From DAONLM01 sp035406685 (lineage in GTDB: Bacteria > Spirochaetota > GWE2-31-10 > MWDO01), in the NCBI GenBank assembly GCA_035406685.1, contig DAONLM010000087.1, forward strand, positions 1 to 11,939: DNA of 11,939 bases, written 5' to 3'. Position numbers and translations under genes: made by a program. Below the pieces are notes generated by a model, which did not search any database, was not told the origin of the DNA, and saw nothing but the letters and a program-made list of their open reading frames with translations. Of this stretch, positions 1 through 7,033 are shown in pieces. Position 1 is the stretch's first letter; each line of letters begins with the position of its first letter.

Positions 1-10
1 GGTCTGTCCC
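1..10 (-). repeat. GGGACAGACC motif, inverted copy
   Basis: The plus strand reads GGTCTGTCCC, the exact reverse complement of GGGACAGACC at 191-200. It lies inside the partial transposase frame. Together with the copies at 191 and 231 it forms a small repeat family confined to this edge of the window. Confidence 0.7.
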
Positions 11-71
11 TGTTGATTGTACAGGTAATATAATAGCTAGCCCCTTTTTTTAGTATTCTATTTCTCCTCAT
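1..71 (-). CDS. N-terminal fragment of probable Y1 (IS200/RAYT-like) transposase, runs off window
   Basis: Read on the minus strand, an ATG at 71-69 follows a strong Shine-Dalgarno GGAGGA (78-83) at six bases' spacing and opens a frame that stays open to the window edge, 23 codons plus two bases. The peptide begins MRRNRILKKG and continues ASYYITCTINRDR. Basic residues followed by a G-x-x-Y-[HY]-[VI]-[TI] strand and an N-R pair is how REP-associated tyrosine transposases (Y1_Tnp, HUH single-strand transposases) usually start. The catalytic HUH motif and tyrosine would lie outside the window, so the function is inferred from the N-terminus and from the repeats next to it. The last complete codons fall in GGGACAGACC, the same motif repeated outside the gene. 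It could instead be a decayed copy. Confidence 0.5.
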   Translation of the reverse strand, partial: MRRNRILKKGASYYITCTINRDR

Positions 72-125
72 AAAAAATCCTCCTTAATTTTATAAAAATT
101 ATTTTCTATATATTAATCACAAATT

Positions 126-191
126 TTTTGAGAAAATCCTTTACAAGTTTTGAGAAAAAATTTAATTTTTTTTGAAAAAAATTAAAGTGAG
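126..191. repeat. Three degenerate 22-bp-spaced TTTTGA(G/A)AAAA units
   Basis: TTTTGAGAAAA occurs at 126-136 and 148-158, and TTTTGAAAAAA at 170-180. The unit starts are exactly 22 bp apart, close to two helical turns, while the spacers between cores differ. The array lies between the partial transposase start and the GGGACAGACC copy. It could be a protein-binding array or bent DNA at the element end, but low-complexity A/T sequence can produce such repeats by chance. Confidence 0.45.
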
Positions 192-200
192 GGACAGACC
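191..200 (+). repeat. GGGACAGACC motif, direct copy 1
   Basis: This is a 10-bp exact inverted match to 1-10 and matches 231-240 at nine of ten positions. It stands out because it is G+C-rich inside an almost pure A/T stretch. Similar GGGACAG-type words commonly flank REP-associated transposase genes, so it is probably a recognition or end sequence of the neighbouring element; that reading is inference. Confidence 0.65.
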
Positions 201-216
201 TATAATTTTTTTATAG
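200..216. repeat. Short perfect hairpin CTATAA / TTATAG
   Basis: CTATAA (200-205) and TTATAG (211-216) are perfect inverted repeats with a five-T loop, placed between the two direct GGGACAGAC copies. IS200/IS605-type elements carry subterminal hairpins recognised as single strands by Y1 transposases, which makes the location suggestive. The stem is all A/T apart from one pair, so stability as a terminator would be poor. Confidence 0.4.
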
Positions 217-230
217 TTAAAATTAAAAAA

Positions 231-240
231 GGGACAGACT
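231..240 (+). repeat. GGGACAGACT motif, direct copy 2
   Basis: Nine of ten bases match the copy at 191-200, starting exactly 40 bp downstream in the same orientation. An imperfect palindrome follows at 244-256. It may mark the outer boundary of the mobile element, with host sequence resuming near 257; the boundary is inferred. Confidence 0.6.
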
Positions 241-243
241 TAC

Positions 244-256
244 CATTATCATAATG
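244..256. repeat. 13-bp palindrome CATTAT-C-ATAATG
   Basis: Two perfect 6-bp arms flank a single C. It lies just after the last GGGACAGAC copy and about 130 bp before the deacetylase start. It could be an element end or an operator-like site for a dimeric regulator; nothing in the window decides between these. Confidence 0.4.
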
Positions 257-389
257 CGAAACTAATTTTCATATAATCAATTCTGGATAAATTACAATTA
301 AAATTTTTAGTATATTTATAAAAATAAATATTGAATCATTTGATTTGAAAAAGATCTAAAATCTATTTTAAATATTCCGAATAAAATAT
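257..389 (+). other. Leader of the deacetylase gene, no clear promoter
   Basis: This stretch is A/T-rich and contains no gene. Candidate -35 words such as TTGAAT (331-336) and TTGATT (340-345) have no well-spaced -10 match; TAAAAT (357-362) is a good -10 but is 20 bp from the first of these. No Shine-Dalgarno is visible ahead of the ATG at 390. I therefore do not call a promoter here. Confidence 0.5.
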
Positions 390-1730
390 ATGCCTAAAAA
401 AAATAGTCCAAAAATTAAAAAAAATATTATTAGTCCCTCAAAAAAAAGTTACAGAAAAAAAAAGAAAAAGAACTCTATATACTACTATATTTTATTTTTA
501 TTACTATTCATTATCTTTTTTTCTATATTTTTTTATATAATATTTATGTTCCCTAAAAAATTATCAAATGATCTCTTCAATGATATTGTAAATATTTACC
601 TCCCCATAATAGTAGAAGAAAGCGATGGCATAAAAATCTTAAAACTAAAAACAAAGCCAGAGCAAGAAATAAATCAAGAGATATACGATAAAATTTATAA
701 TAAATATGGTATAGAGACACTGTTTGAAAAAATTTCAACAACAGAAAATAAAGGTATAAACAAAATATCTTTTTTAAAGAATGGTAAGCCTTACAATGAT
801 CTTCTACCAGTATACATATACTGGGATGAAGATCTTGAAGAAAACAAAGAAAATAAAAAAGATTACACAACCCAGATTAAAATTTTAAACAATGATAAAA
901 AGATAGCAATTATAAAAAAGAATAAAGTTTTGCCAATTGAAAAAGATGAAAAAGTAAAAGAAGAAAACGAGATAAAAAATTTTAAAACTATTTCAAAAAA
1001 AGATATAAACAATAAAATCTTAGAAAACAATATTAAAGTAGCAAAAAAAGAGAAAGAGAAAAGAAAATATAAAATAGCCATAATTATAGATGATGTTGGA
1101 TATGATTACAAAACTACTTATGATTTTTTAAGATTAGGTATACCTCTTACATTTGCTATTATACCAGATATGAAATCCTCAAAAAAATTTTATTCTTTAA
1201 TAAATAAATATAACTATCAATCTATTTTACATATACCAATGGAGCCTCAAAAAGGCAAAAATTTTGTGGAAAAAAATGCCATTTTAACAGAAATGGACGA
1301 TCATACTATACAAGAAAGAATTTCAAATTTTATTAATGAATATCCAGATGCAATTGGAGCAAATAATCATATGGGCTCAAAAGCAATAATGGATGCAAGA
1401 GTAATGAAGATTATTATGAAAGAACTTGCAACTAATAATAAAATCTGGCTTGATTCAATGACAACTATTAATACCGTGTCAAAAGAAATTGCCTCTATAT
1501 ATGGGATTCCATATTATGAAAGGGATGTATTTCTTGATAATAAAAAGGATATTGAGTCAATTAGGGAGTCTTTTGAAATTCTAATAAAAGAGGCAAGAAA
1601 AAAGAAATATGCTATTGGTATTGGTCATATTCAGACAGAAAATTTACCTTCTGTCATAAAAGAATATTATGATAAAAGAGAAAATTTTGATATTGATTTT
1701 GTCTTTTTAAGTGATATAAAAAATATGTGA
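390..1730 (+). CDS. Membrane-anchored divergent polysaccharide deacetylase family protein
   Basis: The 446-residue protein has three parts. Residues 1-28 are very lysine-rich and cytoplasmic by the positive-inside rule. Residues 29-54 form one hydrophobic, phenylalanine-rich membrane segment. A lysine/asparagine-rich, low-complexity linker (about 60-225) precedes a C-terminal catalytic-type domain (about 227-446). The domain matches the divergent polysaccharide deacetylase family (DUF610/YibQ-like): IIIDDVG with D234/D235, FAIIPD, HIPMEP with H281, GANNHMGS with H327, WLDS with D355, and ERDVFLD with D379. Family members have a carbohydrate-esterase-4-like barrel and are thought to act on envelope glycans, but the substrate is not established. 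The type II anchor would place the domain outside the membrane. There is no obvious ribosome site before the ATG, and 50 bp separate it from the next gene. Confidence 0.85.
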   Translation: MPKKNSPKIKKNIISPSKKSYRKKKKKNSIYYYILFLLLFIIFFSIFFYIIFMFPKKLSNDLFNDIVNIYLPIIVEESDGIKILKLKTKPEQEINQEIYDKIYNKYGIETLFEKISTTENKGINKISFLKNGKPYNDLLPVYIYWDEDLEENKENKKDYTTQIKILNNDKKIAIIKKNKVLPIEKDEKVKEENEIKNFKTISKKDINNKILENNIKVAKKEKEKRKYKIAIIIDDVGYDYKTTYDFLRLGIPLTFAIIPDMKSSKKFYSLINKYNYQSILHIPMEPQKGKNFVEKNAILTEMDDHTIQERISNFINEYPDAIGANNHMGSKAIMDARVMKIIMKELATNNKIWLDSMTTINTVSKEIASIYGIPYYERDVFLDNKKDIESIRESFEILIKEARKKKYAIGIGHIQTENLPSVIKEYYDKRENFDIDFVFLSDIKNM

Positions 1731-1780
1731 CATATTTATAAATTTTTGATATATTCTAAGAAAATTTACAGGAAATAATT

Positions 1781-3646
1781 ATGAAAGAATTTCTTTTATC
1801 CTTACATTCAGAGTTAAATAAAGATTTTGTCTCCAATCCGTATCCTTTAATCAATGAGGAAATAGAAATAAAATTAAGAGTATTAAAAAATAATGAAATA
1901 GAAAAAGTTATACTAAGAACAATAATCGATGGGACAAATGTTAATAAAATAATGACAATTGATAAAAAAACAAAAAAATTTATATATTATAAGACTCATC
2001 TAAAAATAACACAATATTTCTTAAATTATCATTTTATAATTATTACAAAAGATAACATTTATTATTATAATAGAAAAGATATTTACCATTACCCACCAAC
2101 AGAAGATAATGACTTTGTTATTTTAGCGAATTTTAAAAATCCAGATTGGGTTTGTAAATCAGTATTTTATCAAATATTTGTGGATAGATTCTATAATGGG
2201 GATATCTTTAATGATGTTCAGACAAATGAATATCAATTTGATGGGCATTGGACAAAAAAATTAAACTGGGGAGATAAGCCTCTTGAATATAATGAAGGAT
2301 TCTGCCTTGATTTTTATGGTGGAGATCTTGAAGGTGTAAGACAAAAAATAGACTACTTTAAAGAGATCGGTGTAAATGCAATATATTTAAATCCTATTTT
2401 TAAAGCATATACAAATCATAAATATGATTGTATAGATTATTTTAATGTCGATGATAAGTTCGGTGGAAATAATGCTCTTATATCTTTAGTTAATGATCTT
2501 CACAAGAATAAATTAAGAATAATAGTGGATGTTTCTATAAATCATACTGGTTCAGAACATCAATGGTTTAAAGAGGCAATAAATAACAAAAATTCAAAAT
2601 ATAGAGAATTTTATTATTTTGATAAGAATAACAAGCCAAAATACTGGAGAGGAGTTCATACTCTTCCTCAATTAAACTATAATTCAAAAGAATTACGAAA
2701 TATAATTTATGAAGGTAATGATTCTTTAATAGCACACTATTTAAAAGAGCCATATAACATAGATGGATGGAGATTTGATGTAGGAATGGACACTGGAAGA
2801 AATGGTGTTGATCAATTTAGTAATGAAATTTTTAAAAAAGTAAGAGAGGTTGCCAAAAATATTAAAAGTGACTGTTATTTAATTGCTGAACACTGGAAAG
2901 ATAATATCAGTTATTTATTGGGAGATCAATGGGATGGGGCAATGAATTATTTTGCATCAGCAAGACCTTTAAGATGTTTTGCTGGTGAAATTGATAGATA
3001 TATAGAAGGTATTGTTGATAATAAAGATTTAAAAGAAAAACATACTGGCGAAGATTTTAAGAATCAGATAATTCAACATTATTCAAGATTACCTAATCAA
3101 ATTGCTTTCTTACAATTTAATTTATTAGACTCTCATGATATCCATAGATTTCATAATAATAAAAATTTTGATTTTGATATTTATAAAGGAATCATAATAA
3201 TGTTATATATGTTACCCGGCACAGTAAATATTTACTATGGGGATGAAATAGGACTTAATGGTCATACCTATTCTGTGGAAGGATGTAGATATCCCATGGA
3301 ATGGGACAAAACCAAATGGAATAAAAATTTTTTAGACCTCTATAAAACTCTATCTTTTTTAAAACAAAAAGAGGAGCCCCTTCATTATGGCTCTTATAAA
3401 TTTTTATATTCAGATAAAAACACAGTTGTCTTTGCAAGATTTTTTAATAAAAAAGGTCTTATCGGCATAATGTCAAGAGAAAATGCAAATAGAATAATAG
3501 ATATCCCAGTATTCTTAATAGGAGGAGATAATACAAAGTTTAAAGATATATTCAATAAAAAAGAGTATTATTCAGATGAAAAATATTTAAAATATGATGT
3601 CATAAAGATTAATAATACAATTTTAGAATTCAATATTGAAGAATAA
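1781..3646 (+). CDS. GH13 neopullulanase / cyclomaltodextrinase / maltogenic amylase-like enzyme
   Basis: This is a 621-residue alpha-glucan hydrolase of the alpha-amylase superfamily. Residues 1-118 form an N-terminal beta domain as in GH13_20-type enzymes, followed by the PDWVCKSVFYQIFVDRF entry to the (beta/alpha)8 barrel. All four catalytic regions are intact: DVSINH (D250-H255), GWRFD with R331 and nucleophile D333, IAEHW with acid/base E370, and LDSHD with H452/D453. The SHD form of region IV and the LPQLN region V fit the cyclomaltodextrinase/neopullulanase group. There is no signal peptide, so it likely acts in the cytoplasm on imported maltodextrins, cyclodextrins or stored glucan. 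A Shine-Dalgarno AGGAAA (1770-1775) supports the ATG at 1781. The length is normal for the family. Exact specificity (hydrolysis versus transglycosylation) cannot be read from sequence alone. Confidence 0.9.
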   Translation: MKEFLLSLHSELNKDFVSNPYPLINEEIEIKLRVLKNNEIEKVILRTIIDGTNVNKIMTIDKKTKKFIYYKTHLKITQYFLNYHFIIITKDNIYYYNRKDIYHYPPTEDNDFVILANFKNPDWVCKSVFYQIFVDRFYNGDIFNDVQTNEYQFDGHWTKKLNWGDKPLEYNEGFCLDFYGGDLEGVRQKIDYFKEIGVNAIYLNPIFKAYTNHKYDCIDYFNVDDKFGGNNALISLVNDLHKNKLRIIVDVSINHTGSEHQWFKEAINNKNSKYREFYYFDKNNKPKYWRGVHTLPQLNYNSKELRNIIYEGNDSLIAHYLKEPYNIDGWRFDVGMDTGRNGVDQFSNEIFKKVREVAKNIKSDCYLIAEHWKDNISYLLGDQWDGAMNYFASARPLRCFAGEIDRYIEGIVDNKDLKEKHTGEDFKNQIIQHYSRLPNQIAFLQFNLLDSHDIHRFHNNKNFDFDIYKGIIIMLYMLPGTVNIYYGDEIGLNGHTYSVEGCRYPMEWDKTKWNKNFLDLYKTLSFLKQKEEPLHYGSYKFLYSDKNTVVFARFFNKKGLIGIMSRENANRIIDIPVFLIGGDNTKFKDIFNKKEYYSDEKYLKYDVIKINNTILEFNIEE

Positions 3647-3657
3647 AGGGGAATATT

Positions 3658-4092
3658 ATGCCAAAAATTAAATTAAAAGAGTGTGAAAATTATGAATATC
3701 AATATTCTACCAGAATAAACATAAGAGACATTAACTATGGTGGACATCTTGGCAATGATTCACTGGTAGGAATTTTACATGAGGCAAGAATTGATTTATT
3801 AAATAAAATGGGTTTTTCTGAACTCGATCTTGGTGATGGGAAAACCGGTATAATAATGTCAGATCTTGCTGTTAAATTTATAAAAGAAGGTTTTCTTCTT
3901 GATGAAATAATAGTTTATAGTCATATTGATGAGATCTCAAATGCAAGTTTTAGAATATTTCATAAGATAGTAAGAGTAAAAGATAATGCCTTACTTGCTC
4001 TTGCAGAGACTGGGATTGTCTGTTTTAATTATAAAGAAAAAGCTATTTCTGACATTCCAGAGGCTTTTTTACAAAAAATAGGTAAATTATAA
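3658..4092 (+). CDS. Hotdog-fold acyl-CoA thioesterase (4HBT/YbgC-like)
   Basis: This 144-residue protein is a full-length single hotdog domain. The signature RDINYGGHLGND (D24, N26, G28-G29-H30, N33), followed by a helix with HEAR (E42), is the 4-hydroxybenzoyl-CoA thioesterase superfamily active-site region. The later strands (FLLDEIIVYSHI, SFRIFHKIVRV, ALAETGIVCFNY) complete the sheet. Such enzymes hydrolyse acyl-CoA or acyl-ACP thioesters as dimers or tetramers in the cytoplasm; the acyl group is not predictable here. The ATG follows the GH13 stop by 11 bp and has a strong AGGGG ribosome site, so the two genes are almost certainly one transcript, although no metabolic link between them is obvious. 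Its stop overlaps the end of the convergent DUF402 gene by six bases. Confidence 0.85.
   Translation: MPKIKLKECENYEYQYSTRINIRDINYGGHLGNDSLVGILHEARIDLLNKMGFSELDLGDGKTGIIMSDLAVKFIKEGFLLDEIIVYSHIDEISNASFRIFHKIVRVKDNALLALAETGIVCFNYKEKAISDIPEAFLQKIGKL
4087..4092. other. Shared TTATAA hexamer ending two convergent genes
   Basis: TTATAA is self-complementary. On each strand it reads Leu-stop (TTA TAA), so it terminates both the thioesterase (plus) and the DUF402 protein (minus). There is no intergenic space here for a normal terminator; the only nearby fold is a weak A/T stem, TAAAT/ATTTA, around the hexamer. Confidence 0.9.
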
Positions 4093-4629
4093 ATTTAAAT
4101 ATCTTTTCCAGTCACTATAAGAACCTCTTTCATAATCGGTAAATATCTTATCAAATTTATTATTTTTTAAATTTTCAATTATAAAATTTTTTGTTTTATT
4201 GCAAACCTCTATCTCTTCAAAATAAAAGAGATTTTTATTTATTGCATCTTCTAGTTCATCCTGATCCATTATAAAAAATGTTTTTTTATCTGGCATAATA
4301 AAAAAATCTAATTTTATATCCAGTATCCAGACAGTATCTTCCTTTATCTTCGGAGGAAGAGTAATATCAATATAGTAGGCAACCAATTTTTCATCAATAG
4401 AATAATATTCTAACAAAGAGTAGAATCTATCCTCAAAAAAATATCTCTTCCCATAAAACATATCACCTTTCTTAAATATTCTTTGTCCATTAATATAAAA
4501 ATCATTATTCAAATATTTATCATTAAAATAGAATTGACATGCAAGAGTCTTTTCTTCATAAAAAAGTAATTCTGCTGTTTTATATTGAACTATTTTAGGA
4601 GGTTTTATCCAATTCTCTGTTATTATCAT
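4087..4629 (-). CDS. DUF402 (FomD-like) family protein
   Basis: The 180-residue protein carries the DUF402 core: YYIDI (Y86, D88), then LDIKLDFF (D104, D108), a PDKK turn, and MDQDELEDAI (D122, D124, E125). In characterised relatives these acidic residues bind divalent metals and the proteins hydrolyse nucleotide phosphoanhydrides (nucleoside diphosphatases or FomD, which acts on a CMP adduct). The substrate here is unknown. It begins only 3 bp after the atpA stop and has no Shine-Dalgarno of its own, so translation is probably coupled to atpA. It is the last gene of the six-gene run and ends convergently against the thioesterase gene. Its association with the V-ATPase could be simple operon hitch-hiking. 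Confidence 0.8.
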   Translation of the reverse strand: MIITENWIKPPKIVQYKTAELLFYEEKTLACQFYFNDKYLNNDFYINGQRIFKKGDMFYGKRYFFEDRFYSLLEYYSIDEKLVAYYIDITLPPKIKEDTVWILDIKLDFFIMPDKKTFFIMDQDELEDAINKNLFYFEEIEVCNKTKNFIIENLKNNKFDKIFTDYERGSYSDWKRYLNL

Positions 4630-4632
4630 AAA

Positions 4633-6396
4633 TTAAGACTTATAAAATTTAATCAATTCTTCGAATTTCTCTTTTATTTTATAACTATACTCATTTAATT
4701 TCTCTGGCTCATTATTAGGAATCTGAGACTTTAATTTTACAATCTCATCTGCTATTCCGAGTTCTCTTATTTTTACTATTGGAGCACCTAAATCTATTAC
4801 TTTCACTGCATTATGATAGAATTCCATTATCAATTTTAAAAGTTCTGCCTGTTTTTTCGGTGTGGAATACATATCTATCTCATCATAAGCATTCTGCTGT
4901 AAAAATCCTTTTTTAATCATATCTGCTACGAGTAAGATTATCCTCTGGTTATCTGGTAAGGCATCAGGACCTATTAATTTTACTATTTGAGAAAGTCTCT
5001 CCTCTCTCTTTAAAATTGCCATTGCCTCATTTCTTACATCAACAATATCACTATCTATATTATTCCAGTAATCAAAAATCTCTTCTGTATATTCTGAATA
5101 TGAATCAAGCCAGGATATAGAAGGATAGTGCCTTGCGTTTGCAAGATTCTTATCCAGTGCCCAGAAGCATCTTATAAATCTTTTAGTATGCTGGGTTACT
5201 GGCTCGGAAAAATCACCACCCGGAGGAGATACAGCTCCTATTACTGATATTGACCCTTCTTCATTATTAAATGTCTTAACAAGCCCGGCTCTTTCATAAA
5301 ATTCTGCCAGTTTTGTTGGTAAATATGCTGGAAATCCCTCTTCTGCTGGCATCTCCTCTAACCTTCCAGATAATTCTCTTAAAGCCTCTGCCCATCGTGA
5401 AGTGGAATCAGCCATTATAGCAACATCATATCCCATATCTCTGAAATATTCTGCAATTGTTATACCAGTATATATTGATACCTCTCTTGCTGCTACCGGC
5501 ATATTTGATGTATTTGCTATTAAAATCGTTCTTTTCATCAGTGGTTGGCCCGATTTAGGATCTATAAGATGAGGAAATTCATTTAATACATCCGTCATTT
5601 CATTGCCTCTTTCCCCACAACCTATGTATACAATAATATCAGCATCAGACCACTTTGCTAAGGCATGCTGGGTCATTGTCTTACCGGTCCCAAATCCTCC
5701 GGGAATTGCTGCTGTGCCTCCTTTGGCTATTGGAAAAAACATATCAATTACTCTCTGTCCAGTTATTAGAGGCTCTTTCATTGGCAGTCTTTCAAGGTAA
5801 GGTCTTGGTTTTCTTACTCCCCAATAATGAGCCATTTTAATCTCTGTCCCATCCTCGAGTATTGCAATTACATCATTTATTGTGAAATCCCCTTCTTTAA
5901 CCATTGTCTTTATTTTACCTTTTTTAATAGTAGGTGGTATCATTATATAATGCTTTATTAACTCTGTCTCCTGAACAAACCCAATCTTTTTACCAGCAAA
6001 AACCTCTTCTCCACCTTCTACCATTGGGATAAAATGCCACTTTTTTGTTAATGAGAGAGGCTCGGATTTTATGCCGGGTGTTAAGAATGCTCCAGTCTTT
6101 TCTGCAATTTCTTTTAATGGTCTCTGAATACCATCGTAAATTCCTTCTAAAAGACCTGGCCCCAATAAAACAGAAAGAGGCCTTTTATATGATATGACAT
6201 CCTCACCAATATTCATCATTGAATTTTCTTCATAAACCTGAATTGTGGCTTTGCCTTTATCTAATCTTATTATTTCACCAATAAGTTGCATCTCCCCTAC
6301 ATAGACAACATCAAACATTCCAGCCTCGTCCATTCCAACTGCTTTAACAATAGGCCCATTTATGTCCACTATTTTACCTATAACTTTATCTACCAT
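4633..6396 (-). CDS. atpA: V/A-type ATP synthase/ATPase catalytic subunit A
   Basis: This is the nucleotide-hydrolysing or -synthesising subunit of a V/A-type rotary ATPase peripheral V1/A1 head. Counted from the ATG at 6396 it has 587 residues, usual for the family. Visible landmarks are the N-terminal beta barrel, the subunit-A-specific non-homologous insert (about 110-190), the Walker A loop GGFGTGKT (K239, T240), GCGERGNE (E262, R263), and [14 protein letters not shown] with the Walker B aspartate. The C-terminal helical domain is complete. A GTG nine bases upstream (6405) is also in frame, but it is part of the Shine-Dalgarno AAAGAGGTG, so the ATG giving [10 protein letters not shown] is the better start. 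It lies 19 bp after atpE. The partner subunits B, D, F, C, I and K are not in the window, although atpB commonly follows atpA directly in related operons. Confidence 0.95.
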   Translation of the reverse strand: MVDKVIGKIVDINGPIVKAVGMDEAGMFDVVYVGEMQLIGEIIRLDKGKATIQVYEENSMMNIGEDVISYKRPLSVLLGPGLLEGIYDGIQRPLKEIAEKTGAFLTPGIKSEPLSLTKKWHFIPMVEGGEEVFAGKKIGFVQETELIKHYIMIPPTIKKGKIKTMVKEGDFTINDVIAILEDGTEIKMAHYWGVRKPRPYLERLPMKEPLITGQRVIDMFFPIAKGGTAAIPGGFGTGKTMTQHALAKWSDADIIVYIGCGERGNEMTDVLNEFPHLIDPKSGQPLMKRTILIANTSNMPVAAREVSIYTGITIAEYFRDMGYDVAIMADSTSRWAEALRELSGRLEEMPAEEGFPAYLPTKLAEFYERAGLVKTFNNEEGSISVIGAVSPPGGDFSEPVTQHTKRFIRCFWALDKNLANARHYPSISWLDSYSEYTEEIFDYWNNIDSDIVDVRNEAMAILKREERLSQIVKLIGPDALPDNQRIILLVADMIKKGFLQQNAYDEIDMYSTPKKQAELLKLIMEFYHNAVKVIDLGAPIVKIRELGIADEIVKLKSQIPNNEPEKLNEYSYKIKEKFEELIKFYKS

Positions 6397-6402
6397 AATT
6401 AA

Positions 6403-6411
6403 CACCTCTTT
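6403..6411 (-). promoter_or_regulatory. atpA ribosome binding site, decides the start
   Basis: Minus-strand AAAGAGGTG lies six bases before the ATG at 6396. The in-frame GTG at 6405-6403 is the last three bases of this site and has no ribosome site of its own, which argues for the ATG. Confidence 0.75.
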
Positions 6412-6415
6412 AAAT

Positions 6416-7006
6416 CTATTTAAAAATCATACTATATATTTTTTCTCTTTCTCTATTTTTCAACTCTTCTATAAATTTATCAATTGAGATAAAAATCTGT
6501 TTTGTCTTTTCTGAATTATAAATTATTATACCATTAATTTTATCTTTTTCATATACATTAAATTTAAATTTTGTCTTTATATTATCAAAAATATCTTTTA
6601 TGTTTTCTGCATATCTTTTGTTAATCTCAATTTCATAATTTTTAGAATTAAGAATTTTTATTGCTTCGAGAATCAAATTTTTCATTAAACTTTTATATTT
6701 ATCTTTATCATTAACAATATTATTTTTAAACTCTTCAAAAATAGACTCTATCGTCTCTCCTATTATTTTTAAACTCTTTTTTTTAAAATCAATATCAATT
6801 GATGCAAATATCTTTGTTTTCTCTTCCTCAACAAATTTCTCAAAACTCTTTTTAGTCTCTTCTTCGAATTTTTCAATCTCTTTTTTGGAATTTTCTTCTA
6901 ATTCTTTTATTTCAGAATTAGACTTTTTTAAAAGACGCTCTGCTTTATTTTTAGCATCATTTATTATCTCTTCTCTTAATTTATCATCACTCTGTAATAT
7001 CTCCAT
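6416..7006 (-). CDS. atpE: V/A-type ATPase peripheral stalk subunit E
   Basis: This 196-residue protein is rich in Lys/Glu heptads from about residue 5 to 80, typical of the long coiled coil of subunit E that, with G/H, links the catalytic head to the membrane motor. The C-terminal half (about 85-196) is the mixed alpha/beta head domain that contacts the A/B ring, with alternating hydrophobic strands such as INGIIIYNS and IFISIDKF. Similarity is by architecture and position rather than by invariant motifs, since E is poorly conserved; its place directly before atpA is strong support. The ATG has an excellent ribosome site, TAGGAGGAGA, just upstream. A 27-bp gap separates it from the phosphodiesterase gene, the largest gap in the run but without a terminator or recognisable promoter. 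Confidence 0.8.
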   Translation of the reverse strand: MEILQSDDKLREEIINDAKNKAERLLKKSNSEIKELEENSKKEIEKFEEETKKSFEKFVEEEKTKIFASIDIDFKKKSLKIIGETIESIFEEFKNNIVNDKDKYKSLMKNLILEAIKILNSKNYEIEINKRYAENIKDIFDNIKTKFKFNVYEKDKINGIIIYNSEKTKQIFISIDKFIEELKNREREKIYSMIFK

Positions 7007-7033
7007 AGTCTCTCCTCCTAATAAGTAATTTAT

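Noticed and set aside
577..1081. Minus-strand open frames opposite the deacetylase gene
   Set aside because: They are rich in Phe/Leu/Ser only because they mirror Lys/Asn-rich codons of the sense gene; no ribosome site or family motif is seen.
1731..1780. Promoter or terminator between the deacetylase and GH13 genes
   Set aside because: The 50 bp are A/T-rich with no stem containing G-C pairs and no -35/-10 pair at proper spacing; only the GH13 ribosome site is clear.
5603..5840. Plus-strand open frames opposite atpA
   Set aside because: They overlap the most conserved part of atpA (Walker A region) antisense and show no motif of their own.
6403..6405. GTG as the start of atpA
   Set aside because: It is part of the Shine-Dalgarno for the ATG at 6396, which has correct spacing and gives a typical N-terminus.
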